The notes beneath the pieces are model-generated. The model made no database searches, was not told the DNA's origin, and saw only the letters and a program-made list of their open reading frames with translations. The translations under genes were made by a program, and so were the position numbers. A stretch of DNA of 43,954 bases from Clostridium sp. ZS2-4. Lineage in GTDB: Bacteria > Bacillota > Clostridia > Clostridiales > Clostridiaceae. The stretch lies in NCBI RefSeq assembly GCF_026719745.1, contig NZ_JAPPRQ010000040.1, forward strand, positions 1-43,954, read 5' to 3'. Position 1 is the stretch's first letter, and each line of letters opens with the position of its first letter. Below, piece after piece: positions 7,733 to 15,477 of this stretch.

Positions 7733-8707
7733 ATGGTTAGTGTAAGAACGGATTTAGCTGTTGAAGCAAAAGAGATTTATGAACAGAAGAGTAAGGGGAA
7801 AATTTCAGGTGTTGAAATAAATGATTATACACAAAGTGGAATGAGAGTTACAGATGTAAGGATAATCAATGAAGTAGGAGAAAAAAATATGGGTAAACCT
7901 GTTGGCAGGTATATAACTATTGATATTCCAGAGTTTGTTCAGTATGATAAGGATATTATGGAGGATGTGAGTAAAGTTCTTGCAAAAACACTATCAGATA
8001 TGATAGGTATTGACAAAAGCATGACAACATTGGTTGTAGGACTTGGAAACTGGAATGTAACCCCAGATGCGTTAGGTCCTAAGGTAATATCGAGAATGAT
8101 GGTTACAAGACATTTGAAAGAATTGATTCCAGATAGTATAGATGAAAATATAAGACCAGTGTGCGCTATGTCTCCAGGAGTTTTGGGACTTACAGGTATT
8201 GAAACAGGTGAGATAATTAAATCAGTTGCAGATAAAATTAAGCCTGATTTGATAATATGCATAGATGCCTTAGCTTCAAGAAAGACGGAAAGAGTAAACA
8301 GAACTATTCAAATTGGTGATAGTGGGATATCTCCAGGATCAGGCATAGGTAATAAAAGAATGGAAATCAGCAAGAGAACTTTAGGAATACCAGTTATTGC
8401 TGTAGGTGTACCTACTGTAGTTCATGCTGCAACTTTAGCTAATGATACTATTGATTTGGCACTTGATGAGATGATAAAGCAATCAACTGAGGGAAGTACA
8501 TTTTATAATATGCTAAAATCACTTGATAAAGGAGAAAAAGAGAGACTTATTAACGAAATATTGCATCCTTATGTTGGAGATTTAGTTGTTACGCCAAAAG
8601 AAGTAGATGTGGTCATTGACTCAATATCTAAGGTAATTGCAAATGGTATAAATATAGCACTTCAGCCTGCTCTGGATTTAGATGATATAAACAAATATGT
8701 AAATTAG
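7733..8707 (+). CDS. gpr: Germination protease GPR (spore protease, family A25)
   Basis: 324 residues. GPR is made in the forespore as a zymogen and degrades the small acid-soluble spore proteins when the spore germinates. The N-terminal VRTDLAVEA is the hallmark at the zymogen processing region; only a few residues precede it here, fewer than in Bacillus. The core has VVGLGNWNVTPDALGPKV, CAMSPGVLGLTGIET, ICIDALASRK and GSGIGNKR, all typical of the aspartic-type GPR fold. Start ATG 7733 follows GGAAGTG. It is followed by spoIIP, the conserved gpr-spoIIP pair of spore formers. Confidence 0.96.
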   Translation: MVSVRTDLAVEAKEIYEQKSKGKISGVEINDYTQSGMRVTDVRIINEVGEKNMGKPVGRYITIDIPEFVQYDKDIMEDVSKVLAKTLSDMIGIDKSMTTLVVGLGNWNVTPDALGPKVISRMMVTRHLKELIPDSIDENIRPVCAMSPGVLGLTGIETGEIIKSVADKIKPDLIICIDALASRKTERVNRTIQIGDSGISPGSGIGNKRMEISKRTLGIPVIAVGVPTVVHAATLANDTIDLALDEMIKQSTEGSTFYNMLKSLDKGEKERLINEILHPYVGDLVVTPKEVDVVIDSISKVIANGINIALQPALDLDDINKYVN

Positions 8708-8737
8708 GAATATTTTAAAAATGACTCCTCATATAAT
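8708..8737 (+). promoter_or_regulatory. Candidate sigma E promoter of spoIIP
   Basis: GAATATT (8708-8714), 15 bases, CATATAAT (8730-8737). Both elements and the spacing resemble sigma E promoters (G-ATATT / CATAnnnT), and spoIIP is a mother-cell sigma E gene in Bacillus. It starts right after the gpr stop codon. Its -10 overlaps the end of the left arm of the hairpin described next. Confidence 0.55.
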
Positions 8738-8760
8738 AGAGTAAACAAGGGAGGGGTCGT
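8721..8760 (+). promoter_or_regulatory. Hairpin covering the spoIIP ribosome binding site
   Basis: GACTCCTC (8723-8730) pairs with GAGGGGTC (8751-8758; one G-U pair), extendable by two weaker pairs. The right arm is the spoIIP ribosome binding site (GGAGGGG). A transcript that reads through from gpr contains both arms; one started at the candidate sigma E promoter (about 8744) would lack the left arm and leave the site free. The pairing is seen; the switch is inference. Confidence 0.5.
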
Positions 8761-8761
8761 G

Positions 8762-9880
8762 ATGAACGGTAAGAGAAGTGGTATGGATAGTGATAAATTT
8801 ACTTTACTAGTAAGTGTTTTAATATTTTTAATAAGTATTCTTTTGGCTGTGGCTTTATTTGGTGGAGTAAAAAAGATTATGATGAAAAACACCGGAAGAG
8901 AAATTAATTTTTACTCAAGTATCATAGATTGTACAGCTCCAGTATTGCAATCCAATCTTTCACAAGAAGAGGAAAGCGGAAGGCAAGAATTTTTTACAAG
9001 TAATATTTTAAATATGTTAGGTATTAACAGTAAAAAATCCTTATCAATTGTAGGAAAGGAAATGTCTTATTTAAAAGCAGATGAGAACTATCAAATTGCT
9101 TTAAATAGTGAAAGTGATGATGGAAGCAATTTTAGTGTGATAAAAAGAGACCCTGAAAATGTTTTAGATAAATTTACTTTGAGTGAAGATCAGGTTTTTG
9201 AAGAGGCGACTCAAGCTATTAGTAATTCTAATATTAAAACTTCTCCAGCATATAACCCAAAGTTAAAAAAGAAGTTATCGGCTAAACCAGAAGTCCTTAT
9301 TTATCATACACATACCTGTGAAAGCTATAAGCCGAATGGAATTAATACTATGAATAAGACTCAAAATGTATGTGCAGTTGGAGAAGAATTAAAAAAAGAA
9401 TTACAAGAAAAATATGGTATATCGGTAATTCATGATACAACTGTACATGATGCAGCAGCTTATGCACAAAGCTATGATAGGTCTGAAGTAACATTAAATA
9501 AATATATGAAGGAGTATGGAAACTTCAAGCTTATAATTGATTTGCATAGAGATTCAGTGGAAAATAAAAAAGCAGTTACTACAAGGATAAATGATGAGGA
9601 TATGGCGAGATTTATGTTCGTAATGGCTAAAAAAAACCCTCATTTTGACAAGAATATGAAAATAGTTAATAATATGATAAAGGTATCAGAAAAATTATAT
9701 CCTGGTTTCTCAAAAGGAATATTTTATTATAATTATGGAAGAAAATTTTTTAATCAAGCTGTTAGTGATAATGCTGTTTTAATAGAAGTTGGTTCTCATA
9801 TAAATACAGTTAATGAAGCCAAAGCTTCATCCAAATATTTAGCTAGAATAATTGCTGAGTGTTTAAATGGGAATAATTGA
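8762..9880 (+). CDS. spoIIP: Stage II sporulation protein P (SpoIIP), peptidoglycan hydrolase
   Basis: 372 residues. SpoIIP is a membrane-anchored amidase/endopeptidase that works with SpoIID and SpoIIM to thin septal peptidoglycan and drive engulfment. A hydrophobic anchor lies at about 14-38 (LLVSVLIFLISILLAVALFG). The catalytic domain starts at about 175 with EVLIYHTHTCESYKP (His of the zinc site), then DLHRDSVE and the C-terminal LIEVGSHINT. I prefer ATG 8762 over GTG 8759 because GGAGGGG is five bases before it but only two before the GTG. Cotranscription with gpr is possible, with an additional sigma E-like promoter between them. Confidence 0.95.
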   Translation: MNGKRSGMDSDKFTLLVSVLIFLISILLAVALFGGVKKIMMKNTGREINFYSSIIDCTAPVLQSNLSQEEESGRQEFFTSNILNMLGINSKKSLSIVGKEMSYLKADENYQIALNSESDDGSNFSVIKRDPENVLDKFTLSEDQVFEEATQAISNSNIKTSPAYNPKLKKKLSAKPEVLIYHTHTCESYKPNGINTMNKTQNVCAVGEELKKELQEKYGISVIHDTTVHDAAAYAQSYDRSEVTLNKYMKEYGNFKLIIDLHRDSVENKKAVTTRINDEDMARFMFVMAKKNPHFDKNMKIVNNMIKVSEKLYPGFSKGIFYYNYGRKFFNQAVSDNAVLIEVGSHINTVNEAKASSKYLARIIAECLNGNN

Positions 9881-9891
9881 ATAAAAAATAT

Positions 9892-9928
9892 AAAAAAGTA
9901 CATCCTTATAAAAAGGAGGTGCTTTTTT
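9892..9928 (+). promoter_or_regulatory. Terminator-like hairpin containing the ribosome binding site of the next gene
   Basis: Left arm 9892-9907 (AAAAAAGTACATCCTT), 5-base loop, right arm 9913-9928 (AAGGAGGTGCTTTTTT), 16 pairs with one mismatch and one G-U. The right arm includes AAGGAGGTG, and its six T residues end directly at the ATG at 9929. It looks like an intrinsic terminator for spoIIP that doubles as the start site of the next gene. Confidence 0.7.
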
Positions 9929-10357
9929 ATGGAAAAATCTAAAAAAATTTTAACGGGTATGATTACTCTCTTTGTATTGGCATATGGTCTTTTTTCAGTA
10001 AATATTAATCTGAATAGACAAATATATGCTAGTGTGGTTGGAGAAACATCTTCTACAAATAATAAAAAAGTATGGAATTTAGACCGGATGCAGCAGGTAC
10101 TAGATAATCCATGTAAATATAAGATAAAAGATATAAACAATAAGGAAGATGCAAGTTGTGTTCCTAAGATTAGAGTATTATTTAATGCAAATCCTTTTGA
10201 TTTTAGAATAGATATGAATAATTATTTATTTTTTATTAATAATGAAGCTATTCCTAAAGTCCAAACAAAAGAATTTTTTTACAATTTAAAGAAAGAGACA
10301 TTAGGATTAAGAGAACTAATAAAAGATAAGCTTGGAATAATATATAATATGGGTTAA
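9929..10357 (+). CDS. Hypothetical secreted or membrane-anchored protein, 142 aa
   Basis: Not recognised. MEKSKK followed by a hydrophobic stretch (ILTGMITLFVLAYGLFSVNINL, about 7-28) looks like a signal peptide or N-terminal anchor, so the remaining 110 residues probably lie outside the cytoplasmic membrane. The outside part has two Cys residues (NPCKYK, ASCVPK) that could form a disulphide, and a conserved-looking RVLFNANPFDFRID segment. It lies between spoIIP and lepA, its ribosome binding site is inside a terminator-like hairpin, and its position suggests (but does not prove) a sporulation role. Confidence 0.65.
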   Translation: MEKSKKILTGMITLFVLAYGLFSVNINLNRQIYASVVGETSSTNNKKVWNLDRMQQVLDNPCKYKIKDINNKEDASCVPKIRVLFNANPFDFRIDMNNYLFFINNEAIPKVQTKEFFYNLKKETLGLRELIKDKLGIIYNMG

Positions 10358-10370
10358 AATATAGTTTTTA

Positions 10371-10401
10371 TTGACATATATACAGAGATATATGCTATAA
10401 T
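10371..10401 (+). promoter_or_regulatory. lepA promoter
   Basis: TTGACA (10371-10376), 19 bases, TATAAT (10396-10401) with the extended TGc. Perfect hexamers but a long spacer. Transcription would start near 10408, leaving a leader of about 160 bases before lepA. Confidence 0.7.
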
Positions 10402-10407
10402 TTATTT

Positions 10408-10569
10408 TGATTTATGCCATAGCTTAATGCCACTAAGAATCCGTCTTCTACAAGTATGAGAAGTGACAATAAGTTCATGGATAAGGTTAACTAACCTTCA
10501 GTGTGAGTACAAACTCCTCTTGAAGATAAGTTTAAATTGATTATGCACAAATTGGGGGTAAAAAAACAA
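10408..10569 (+). ncRNA. Long lepA leader with competing stems (candidate structured 5' region)
   Basis: The leader holds a stem GTC..TTCT / AGAA..GAC (about 10443-10465), a tight stem AAGGTT / AACCTT (10483-10498), and an alternative stem CTTCA (10496-10500) / TGAAG (10521-10525) enclosing GAGT (10505-10508) / ACTC (10513-10516). The second and third share bases 10496-10498, so they exclude each other. A 12-codon frame (ATG 10456 to TAA 10494) is also present without a ribosome binding site. I do not recognise a known riboswitch; helices are short, so this is a candidate only. Confidence 0.3.
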
Positions 10570-12375
10570 ATGCAGAATGATAGAAAAAAGCATATTAGAA
10601 ATTTTTCCATTGTAGCACATATCGATCATGGTAAGTCTACACTGGCAGATAGATTATTAGAAGTTACAGGTACATTAACAAAAAGAGAGATGGAAAATCA
10701 GGTTTTAGACAATATGGAACTTGAAAAAGAGCGAGGAATTACTATAAAGTCTCAAGCTGCAAGATTAGTTTATAAAAGAGATAATGGAGAAGAATATGTA
10801 CTGAATTTAATTGATACTCCAGGACATGTCGATTTTAACTATGAAGTTTCACGAAGTTTAGCAGCCTGTGAAGGTGCAATTCTAGTAGTCGATGCAACAC
10901 AGGGTATACAAGCACAGACATTGGCTAATTGTTATCTTGCGTTAGATAACAATTTAGAAATAGTTCCAATTATAAATAAAATTGATTTGCCAAGTGCAAG
11001 GCCAGAAGAAATAAAACAGGAAATAGAGGATGTTATAGGCATAGAGGCACATGATGCTCCTTTAGTTTCTGCCAAAACAGGTCTTAATATTGAGGATGTG
11101 TTAGAAGCTATAGTTGAGAAAGTGCCAGCACCAGGAGGCGATGAAGAAGCACCTTTAAAGGCATTAATATTTGACTCATATTATGATAGCTACAAAGGCG
11201 TAGTATCCTATGTAAGAATTAAAGAAGGAACAGTATGCCAAGGAACTAAAATTAAATTTATGGCAAGTAATAAGGAGTATGAAGTAACAGAGGTTGGAAT
11301 TTTTGCTCCAGGTTTTGTATCCATGAAAGAGCTTAAAGCAGGCGATGTTGGATATATAACAGCTTCTATAAAAAATGTTAGGGATGCAGCAGTTGGAGAT
11401 ACTATAACGGAAGCACTAAGACCAGCAGATGGACCTTTAGAAGGATATAGACCAGCAATCCCAATGGTGTACAGTGGTATTTATCCTGTAGATGGGGCTA
11501 AATATGACGAATTGAAGGAAGCACTTGAAAAATTAAAAATAAATGATGCTGCTTTGTCATTTGAGCCAGAAACATCGATAGCTTTAGGGTTTGGATTCAG
11601 ATGTGGATTTTTAGGGCTTTTACATATGGAGATTATTCAAGAAAGAATTGAAAGGGAGTTTAATCTTGATATCATTACTACAGCTCCATCTGTTATATAT
11701 AAGATATTTAGAAATAATGGTGAAATGATGGATATTACAAATCCAACAAATATGCCAGACCCAACAGAAATAGAGCATATGGAGGAGCCGGTTGTAAAGG
11801 CCTCAATAATTACTCCATCTGATTACGTTGGTGCAGTTATGGATCTTTGTCAAACTAGACGTGGTACTTTTATTGATATGGAATATATAGAAACTACCAG
11901 AGTAGTTCTGAATTACTATATACCTTTAAATGAAATAATATATGATTTCTTTGATACTTTAAAATCTAAGACAAGAGGTTATGCATCTTTAGATTATGAA
12001 CTTCATGGATATCAGAGTACTAAGCTTGTTAAACTTGATATGCTTTTGAATGGAGATGTTGTTGATGCATTATCAATGATTGTACCTGAAGAAAAAGCTT
12101 ATCAAAAAGGAAGAGCTATAGCTGAAAAACTAAAAGAGGTTATTCCGAGGCAGATGTTTGAAATTCCAATTCAAGCAGCTGTTGGAGCTAAAATCATTGC
12201 AAGAGAAACTGTAAAAGCTATGAGAAAAGACGTTCTTGCAAAGTGTTATGGTGGAGATATTTCAAGAAAGAGAAAGCTTCTTGAAAAACAAAAGGAAGGT
12301 AAAAAGAGAATGCGTCAAGTGGGCAGCGTAGAAGTGCCGCAGGAAGCATTTATGTCAATATTAAAGGTTGATTAA
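10570..12375 (+). CDS. lepA: Elongation factor 4 (LepA), back-translocating GTPase
   Basis: 601 residues from ATG 10570; an upstream in-frame TTG at 10537 lacks a ribosome binding site and would add an unrelated N-terminus. LepA binds the 70S ribosome, and affects stalled elongation and 30S biogenesis. GTPase motifs: AHIDHGKS (P-loop), [11 protein letters not shown] (G2), DTPGHVDF (G3), NKIDLP (G4) and SAKTG (G5). Domain II, III and V follow ([23 protein letters not shown]), and the LepA-specific C-terminal domain ends [20 protein letters not shown], characteristic of the family. First gene of a lepA-hemW pair. Confidence 0.97.
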   Translation: MQNDRKKHIRNFSIVAHIDHGKSTLADRLLEVTGTLTKREMENQVLDNMELEKERGITIKSQAARLVYKRDNGEEYVLNLIDTPGHVDFNYEVSRSLAACEGAILVVDATQGIQAQTLANCYLALDNNLEIVPIINKIDLPSARPEEIKQEIEDVIGIEAHDAPLVSAKTGLNIEDVLEAIVEKVPAPGGDEEAPLKALIFDSYYDSYKGVVSYVRIKEGTVCQGTKIKFMASNKEYEVTEVGIFAPGFVSMKELKAGDVGYITASIKNVRDAAVGDTITEALRPADGPLEGYRPAIPMVYSGIYPVDGAKYDELKEALEKLKINDAALSFEPETSIALGFGFRCGFLGLLHMEIIQERIEREFNLDIITTAPSVIYKIFRNNGEMMDITNPTNMPDPTEIEHMEEPVVKASIITPSDYVGAVMDLCQTRRGTFIDMEYIETTRVVLNYYIPLNEIIYDFFDTLKSKTRGYASLDYELHGYQSTKLVKLDMLLNGDVVDALSMIVPEEKAYQKGRAIAEKLKEVIPRQMFEIPIQAAVGAKIIARETVKAMRKDVLAKCYGGDISRKRKLLEKQKEGKKRMRQVGSVEVPQEAFMSILKVD

Positions 12376-12407
12376 TCTTCGAACTGAGAAGAAGGGAGAT
12401 GGGTAAT

Positions 12408-13538
12408 ATGAATAAGGGTATTTCGCTATATATACACATTCCATTCTGCAGACAAAAGTGTTTGTATTGTGACTTCCCATCTTACTGCGGTAAGGAAAAT
12501 AAAATGCTTAGTTATTCAAATTCCCTTTCTAAAGAGATAGATAATATAAAAGATAGAAGAATTAACACAATATTTATAGGTGGGGGTACTCCCACCTATT
12601 TATCTTTAGAGGGATGGAATATTATAAAGAAAAGCATAGAAAAATTGAATAAAAGTGAAGATTTGGAGTTTACAGTAGAAGGTAATCCAGGTACGTTTAG
12701 TGAAGAAAAATTAAAGTTGTTCAAGGAAATGGGAGTAAATAGATTAAGTATAGGGTTACAAGCATGGCAGGATAAACACCTTAAAAGATTAGGAAGAATA
12801 CACTCATCTGAGGAATTTGTAAAAAGCTTTTTCATGGCAAGAAAATTAGGGTTTGATAATATTAATATAGATTTAATGTTTGGACTTCCAAGTCAAACTT
12901 TAGAGGAATGGAAAGAAACTTTAGAAAAAATAACAGAACTAGATCCGGAACATTTATCATGTTATAGCTTAATAGTAGAAGAGGGAACAAAATTCTATGA
13001 TATGTATAAACAAAACAAATTAAAGTTGCCAGATGAAGACGTAGAGAGAAAAATGTATATGCATACTTTGGAATATTTAAGGGAAAAAGAATACTATCAA
13101 TATGAAATATCAAATTTTTCAAAAGAAAATAGAGAATGCAGACATAATTTAGTCTACTGGAATTTAGAAGAGTATATAGGGCTTGGAGCAGCGGCTCATT
13201 CCTATGTAGGTGGCTTCAGATATAGCAATGTTGCAGAAATTGACCAATACATAACTATGATGGATAATACTAATTCTGCAGTTATAGAAAAGAAAAAAAA
13301 TCTTATAAAAGATGATATGGAAGAATTTATGTTTATGGGATTGAGAAAAATAAGGGGTATATCTACAGAAAAATTTAACAAAAAGTTCAAAATTTCTATA
13401 TATGAAGTATATGGTGAAATAATTGAAAAGTATAAAAAGAAAAATTTATTAATGGAAGCAGAAGGACAATTACTTTTAACTTCAAAAGGAATTGAAATAT
13501 CAAATGCTATAATGAGTGATTTTATGCTGGATGGATAA
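12408..13538 (+). CDS. hemW: HemW-like radical SAM heme chaperone
   Basis: 376 residues from ATG 12408. Radical SAM cluster motif CRQKCLYCDF (Cys14, Cys18, Cys21), then FIGGGTPTYLS, the GNPG segment, RLSIGLQAWQD, INIDLMFGLPSQT and YEISNFSK..CRHNLVYW, all typical of the HemN/HemW group. The fourth residue pattern after the cluster (CxxxCxxCDF without the extra Cys of HemN) points to HemW, a heme-binding chaperone, rather than oxygen-independent coproporphyrinogen oxidase. ATG 12399 would sit directly against GGGAG, so 12408 is the better start. The lepA-hemW-hrcA order is common in Firmicutes. Confidence 0.92.
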   Translation: MNKGISLYIHIPFCRQKCLYCDFPSYCGKENKMLSYSNSLSKEIDNIKDRRINTIFIGGGTPTYLSLEGWNIIKKSIEKLNKSEDLEFTVEGNPGTFSEEKLKLFKEMGVNRLSIGLQAWQDKHLKRLGRIHSSEEFVKSFFMARKLGFDNINIDLMFGLPSQTLEEWKETLEKITELDPEHLSCYSLIVEEGTKFYDMYKQNKLKLPDEDVERKMYMHTLEYLREKEYYQYEISNFSKENRECRHNLVYWNLEEYIGLGAAAHSYVGGFRYSNVAEIDQYITMMDNTNSAVIEKKKNLIKDDMEEFMFMGLRKIRGISTEKFNKKFKISIYEVYGEIIEKYKKKNLLMEAEGQLLLTSKGIEISNAIMSDFMLDG

Positions 13539-13639
13539 AACACAAGTAAAAACATGAAGAAAATAGAGAATTTCAAAGAAAAATATAACTATTTCTAGAT
13601 AATTAAACAAAATAAATAAATTATGCAAATAACGCAAAG

Positions 13640-13668
13640 TTGACAAAAAAATACTAGAGTGATAATTT
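13640..13668 (+). promoter_or_regulatory. Promoter of the hrcA-grpE-dnaK-dnaJ cluster
   Basis: TTGACA (13640-13645), 17 bases, TAATTT (13663-13668), or GATAAT with a 15-base spacer. It lies just upstream of the CIRCE operator, the standard arrangement of class I heat-shock operons. Confidence 0.75.
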
Positions 13669-13681
13669 AGAAACGTAGTCA

Positions 13682-13708
13682 TTAGCACTCAATGACCTTG
13701 AGTGCTAA
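13682..13708 (+). promoter_or_regulatory. CIRCE operator (HrcA binding site)
   Basis: TTAGCACTC (13682-13690), nine bases, GAGTGCTAA (13700-13708): a perfect match to the CIRCE consensus. HrcA, encoded next, binds here and represses the operon; GroEL availability controls HrcA activity in related bacteria. The spacer contains an in-frame ATG (13692) that is not the hrcA start. Confidence 0.98.
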
Positions 13709-13730
13709 TAAAAGAGGTGATTCAGTAAAA

Positions 13731-14795
13731 ATGAATTTTAACATGGATGAAAGAAAAATTAAAATACTTGAGGCTATTATCTGTGATTACATCTATACTG
13801 GAGAGCCTGTAGGATCAAGGACAATTGCTAAAAAGTATGATTTAGGTATCAGTTCAGCAACTATAAGAAATGAAATGTCAGATTTGGAGGAAATGGGATT
13901 TATTGAACAGCTGCACACTTCTTCAGGGAGAAAACCTTCGGATAAAGGCTATAGATTGTATGTTGACAAACTTATTCAATTACAAAGGCTAACTCCAGAA
14001 GAAGAACTTAAAATAAAAGCAGAACTTATAAATCAAGCCTTATATGAGATAGACAAAATAGTAAAAAAAGCAACACTACTGCTTTCAGAACTTACTAAGC
14101 TTACGTGTGTAGTTAAAACACCATCTGTAAGAACTAGTTCCATTAGATTGATTCAACTAATGAATATAGATAAGAATAATATTCTTGCGGTAATAATTAC
14201 CCAAGATGGCATGATAAGCAACAAAGTTATAAGAGTTAATCAAAATATTGATAGCTCCTCGCTTCAAAAGCTTTCTAATGTTTTGAATGCTAAACTTGTT
14301 AATTTGACAATTCAAGATATCAATTTAAAAGTAATAAATGATTTAAAAAATGAACTAAAAGGTTATGAAAGCATTTTTGATGGAATTATTTCTGCACTTT
14401 ATGAAGCTTTAAGCAAAGCTGATGACAGTGAAATTTATTGTGAAGGTACAGCGAATATATTTAACTATGCAGAATATAATGATGTGGAAAAGGCAAAACA
14501 GTTCTTGGGTTTATTGGATAATAAGAAAGCCATTGGACAATTATTTAATAACAAATTACCTGTGATTAATAATGATAATAATATGATTTCAATAAAAATA
14601 GGTAAAGAAAATTTTATTGAAGATGCTAAAAATTGCAGTATAGTATCTGCAGTTTACAGTTTAGGAGGAAAGCCAGTAGGTACTATAGGCGTTATAGGGC
14701 CTACAAGAATGCAATATTCTAAGGTTATTTCTGTGCTTACTCAATTTGTGAAATCACTAAATGATAGCATAGGGCAAATATATACTGATGACTGA
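13731..14795 (+). CDS. hrcA: Heat-inducible transcription repressor HrcA
   Basis: 354 residues. N-terminal winged helix: ERKIKILEAIICDYIYTG, GSRTIAKKYDLGISSATIRNEMSDLEEMGFI and the SSGRKPSDKGYRLYVD loop, all characteristic. The C-terminal part has the GAF-like fold ending in VGTIGVIGPTRMQYSKVI. Start ATG 13731 is ten bases after AGGTGA; ATG 13692 lies inside CIRCE and would add residues without family support. The gene is first in its own operon and autoregulated through CIRCE. Confidence 0.97.
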   Translation: MNFNMDERKIKILEAIICDYIYTGEPVGSRTIAKKYDLGISSATIRNEMSDLEEMGFIEQLHTSSGRKPSDKGYRLYVDKLIQLQRLTPEEELKIKAELINQALYEIDKIVKKATLLLSELTKLTCVVKTPSVRTSSIRLIQLMNIDKNNILAVIITQDGMISNKVIRVNQNIDSSSLQKLSNVLNAKLVNLTIQDINLKVINDLKNELKGYESIFDGIISALYEALSKADDSEIYCEGTANIFNYAEYNDVEKAKQFLGLLDNKKAIGQLFNNKLPVINNDNNMISIKIGKENFIEDAKNCSIVSAVYSLGGKPVGTIGVIGPTRMQYSKVISVLTQFVKSLNDSIGQIYTDD

Positions 14796-14808
14796 TAGAG
14801 GTGAGTTG

Positions 14809-15423
14809 ATGGAAAACATGGAAAATAATAATGAAACGTTAGAAAAAATTTTAAAAGATGAAGTAGAATTTAATAGCAATGAAGAAATGAAAGATGAAAA
14901 AGTTAGTGAACAAACAGAGGAAGAAGATAAAGCAAATAAGCTTAATGAAGAAAATGATGAGTTGAAAAGTAAGAACAAAGCATTAAGCGATGAAAATAAA
15001 AAACTTGAGAATGAGTTAAGTGCTTTAAAAGATAGATTTTTAAGAATGAATGCAGAATATGAAAATTTTAGAAAAAGAACAGAAAAAGAAAAGAAAGCTA
15101 TTTATACTGACGCCTGTGAAGATGTACTTAAAAACATGTTTCCAGTATTAGACAATTTAGAAAGAGCTATTAAGGCAGAAGGAAATGCAGAGGATCTTAA
15201 AAAAGGGATTGAAGCTGTAATTAAGCAATTTATGGATTCATTAGGAAAACTTGATGTTGAAGAAATTACTGATGAAAGTAACTTTGATCCAAATTATCAT
15301 AATGCTATAATGCATGTAGAGGATGAAAATTTTGGAGATAATGAAATTGTAGAAGTTTTCCAAAAAGGGTTTAAAAGAGGAGATAAAGTTTTAAGATATA
15401 GTTTAGTTAAGGTAGCCAACTAA
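14809..15423 (+). CDS. grpE: Nucleotide exchange factor GrpE
   Basis: 204 residues. GrpE releases ADP from DnaK as a dimer and acts as its thermosensor. An acidic, low-complexity N-terminus (1-40) leads into a long coiled coil (about 45-110, KLNEENDELKSKNKALSDEN) and the C-terminal beta domain with the signature VEEITDESNFDPNYHNAIMH and DKVLRYSLVKVA. ATG 14809 has AGGTGAG four bases upstream; the in-frame ATG 14788 overlaps the hrcA end and has no such site. Starts 14 bases after hrcA, so it is probably cotranscribed. Confidence 0.96.
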   Translation: MENMENNNETLEKILKDEVEFNSNEEMKDEKVSEQTEEEDKANKLNEENDELKSKNKALSDENKKLENELSALKDRFLRMNAEYENFRKRTEKEKKAIYTDACEDVLKNMFPVLDNLERAIKAEGNAEDLKKGIEAVIKQFMDSLGKLDVEEITDESNFDPNYHNAIMHVEDENFGDNEIVEVFQKGFKRGDKVLRYSLVKVAN

Positions 15424-15477
15424 CTTAATACCAATAACTAAAATTGTAAATTACTTATAATATAGGAGGTAAACAAA

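Noticed and set aside
10537-10569. TTG start for lepA
   Set aside because: The extra 11 residues do not match the family, and GGGGG lies after this codon, in front of ATG 10570.
13692-13730. Upstream ATG for hrcA
   Set aside because: It sits in the CIRCE spacer and has no ribosome binding site; ATG 13731 does.
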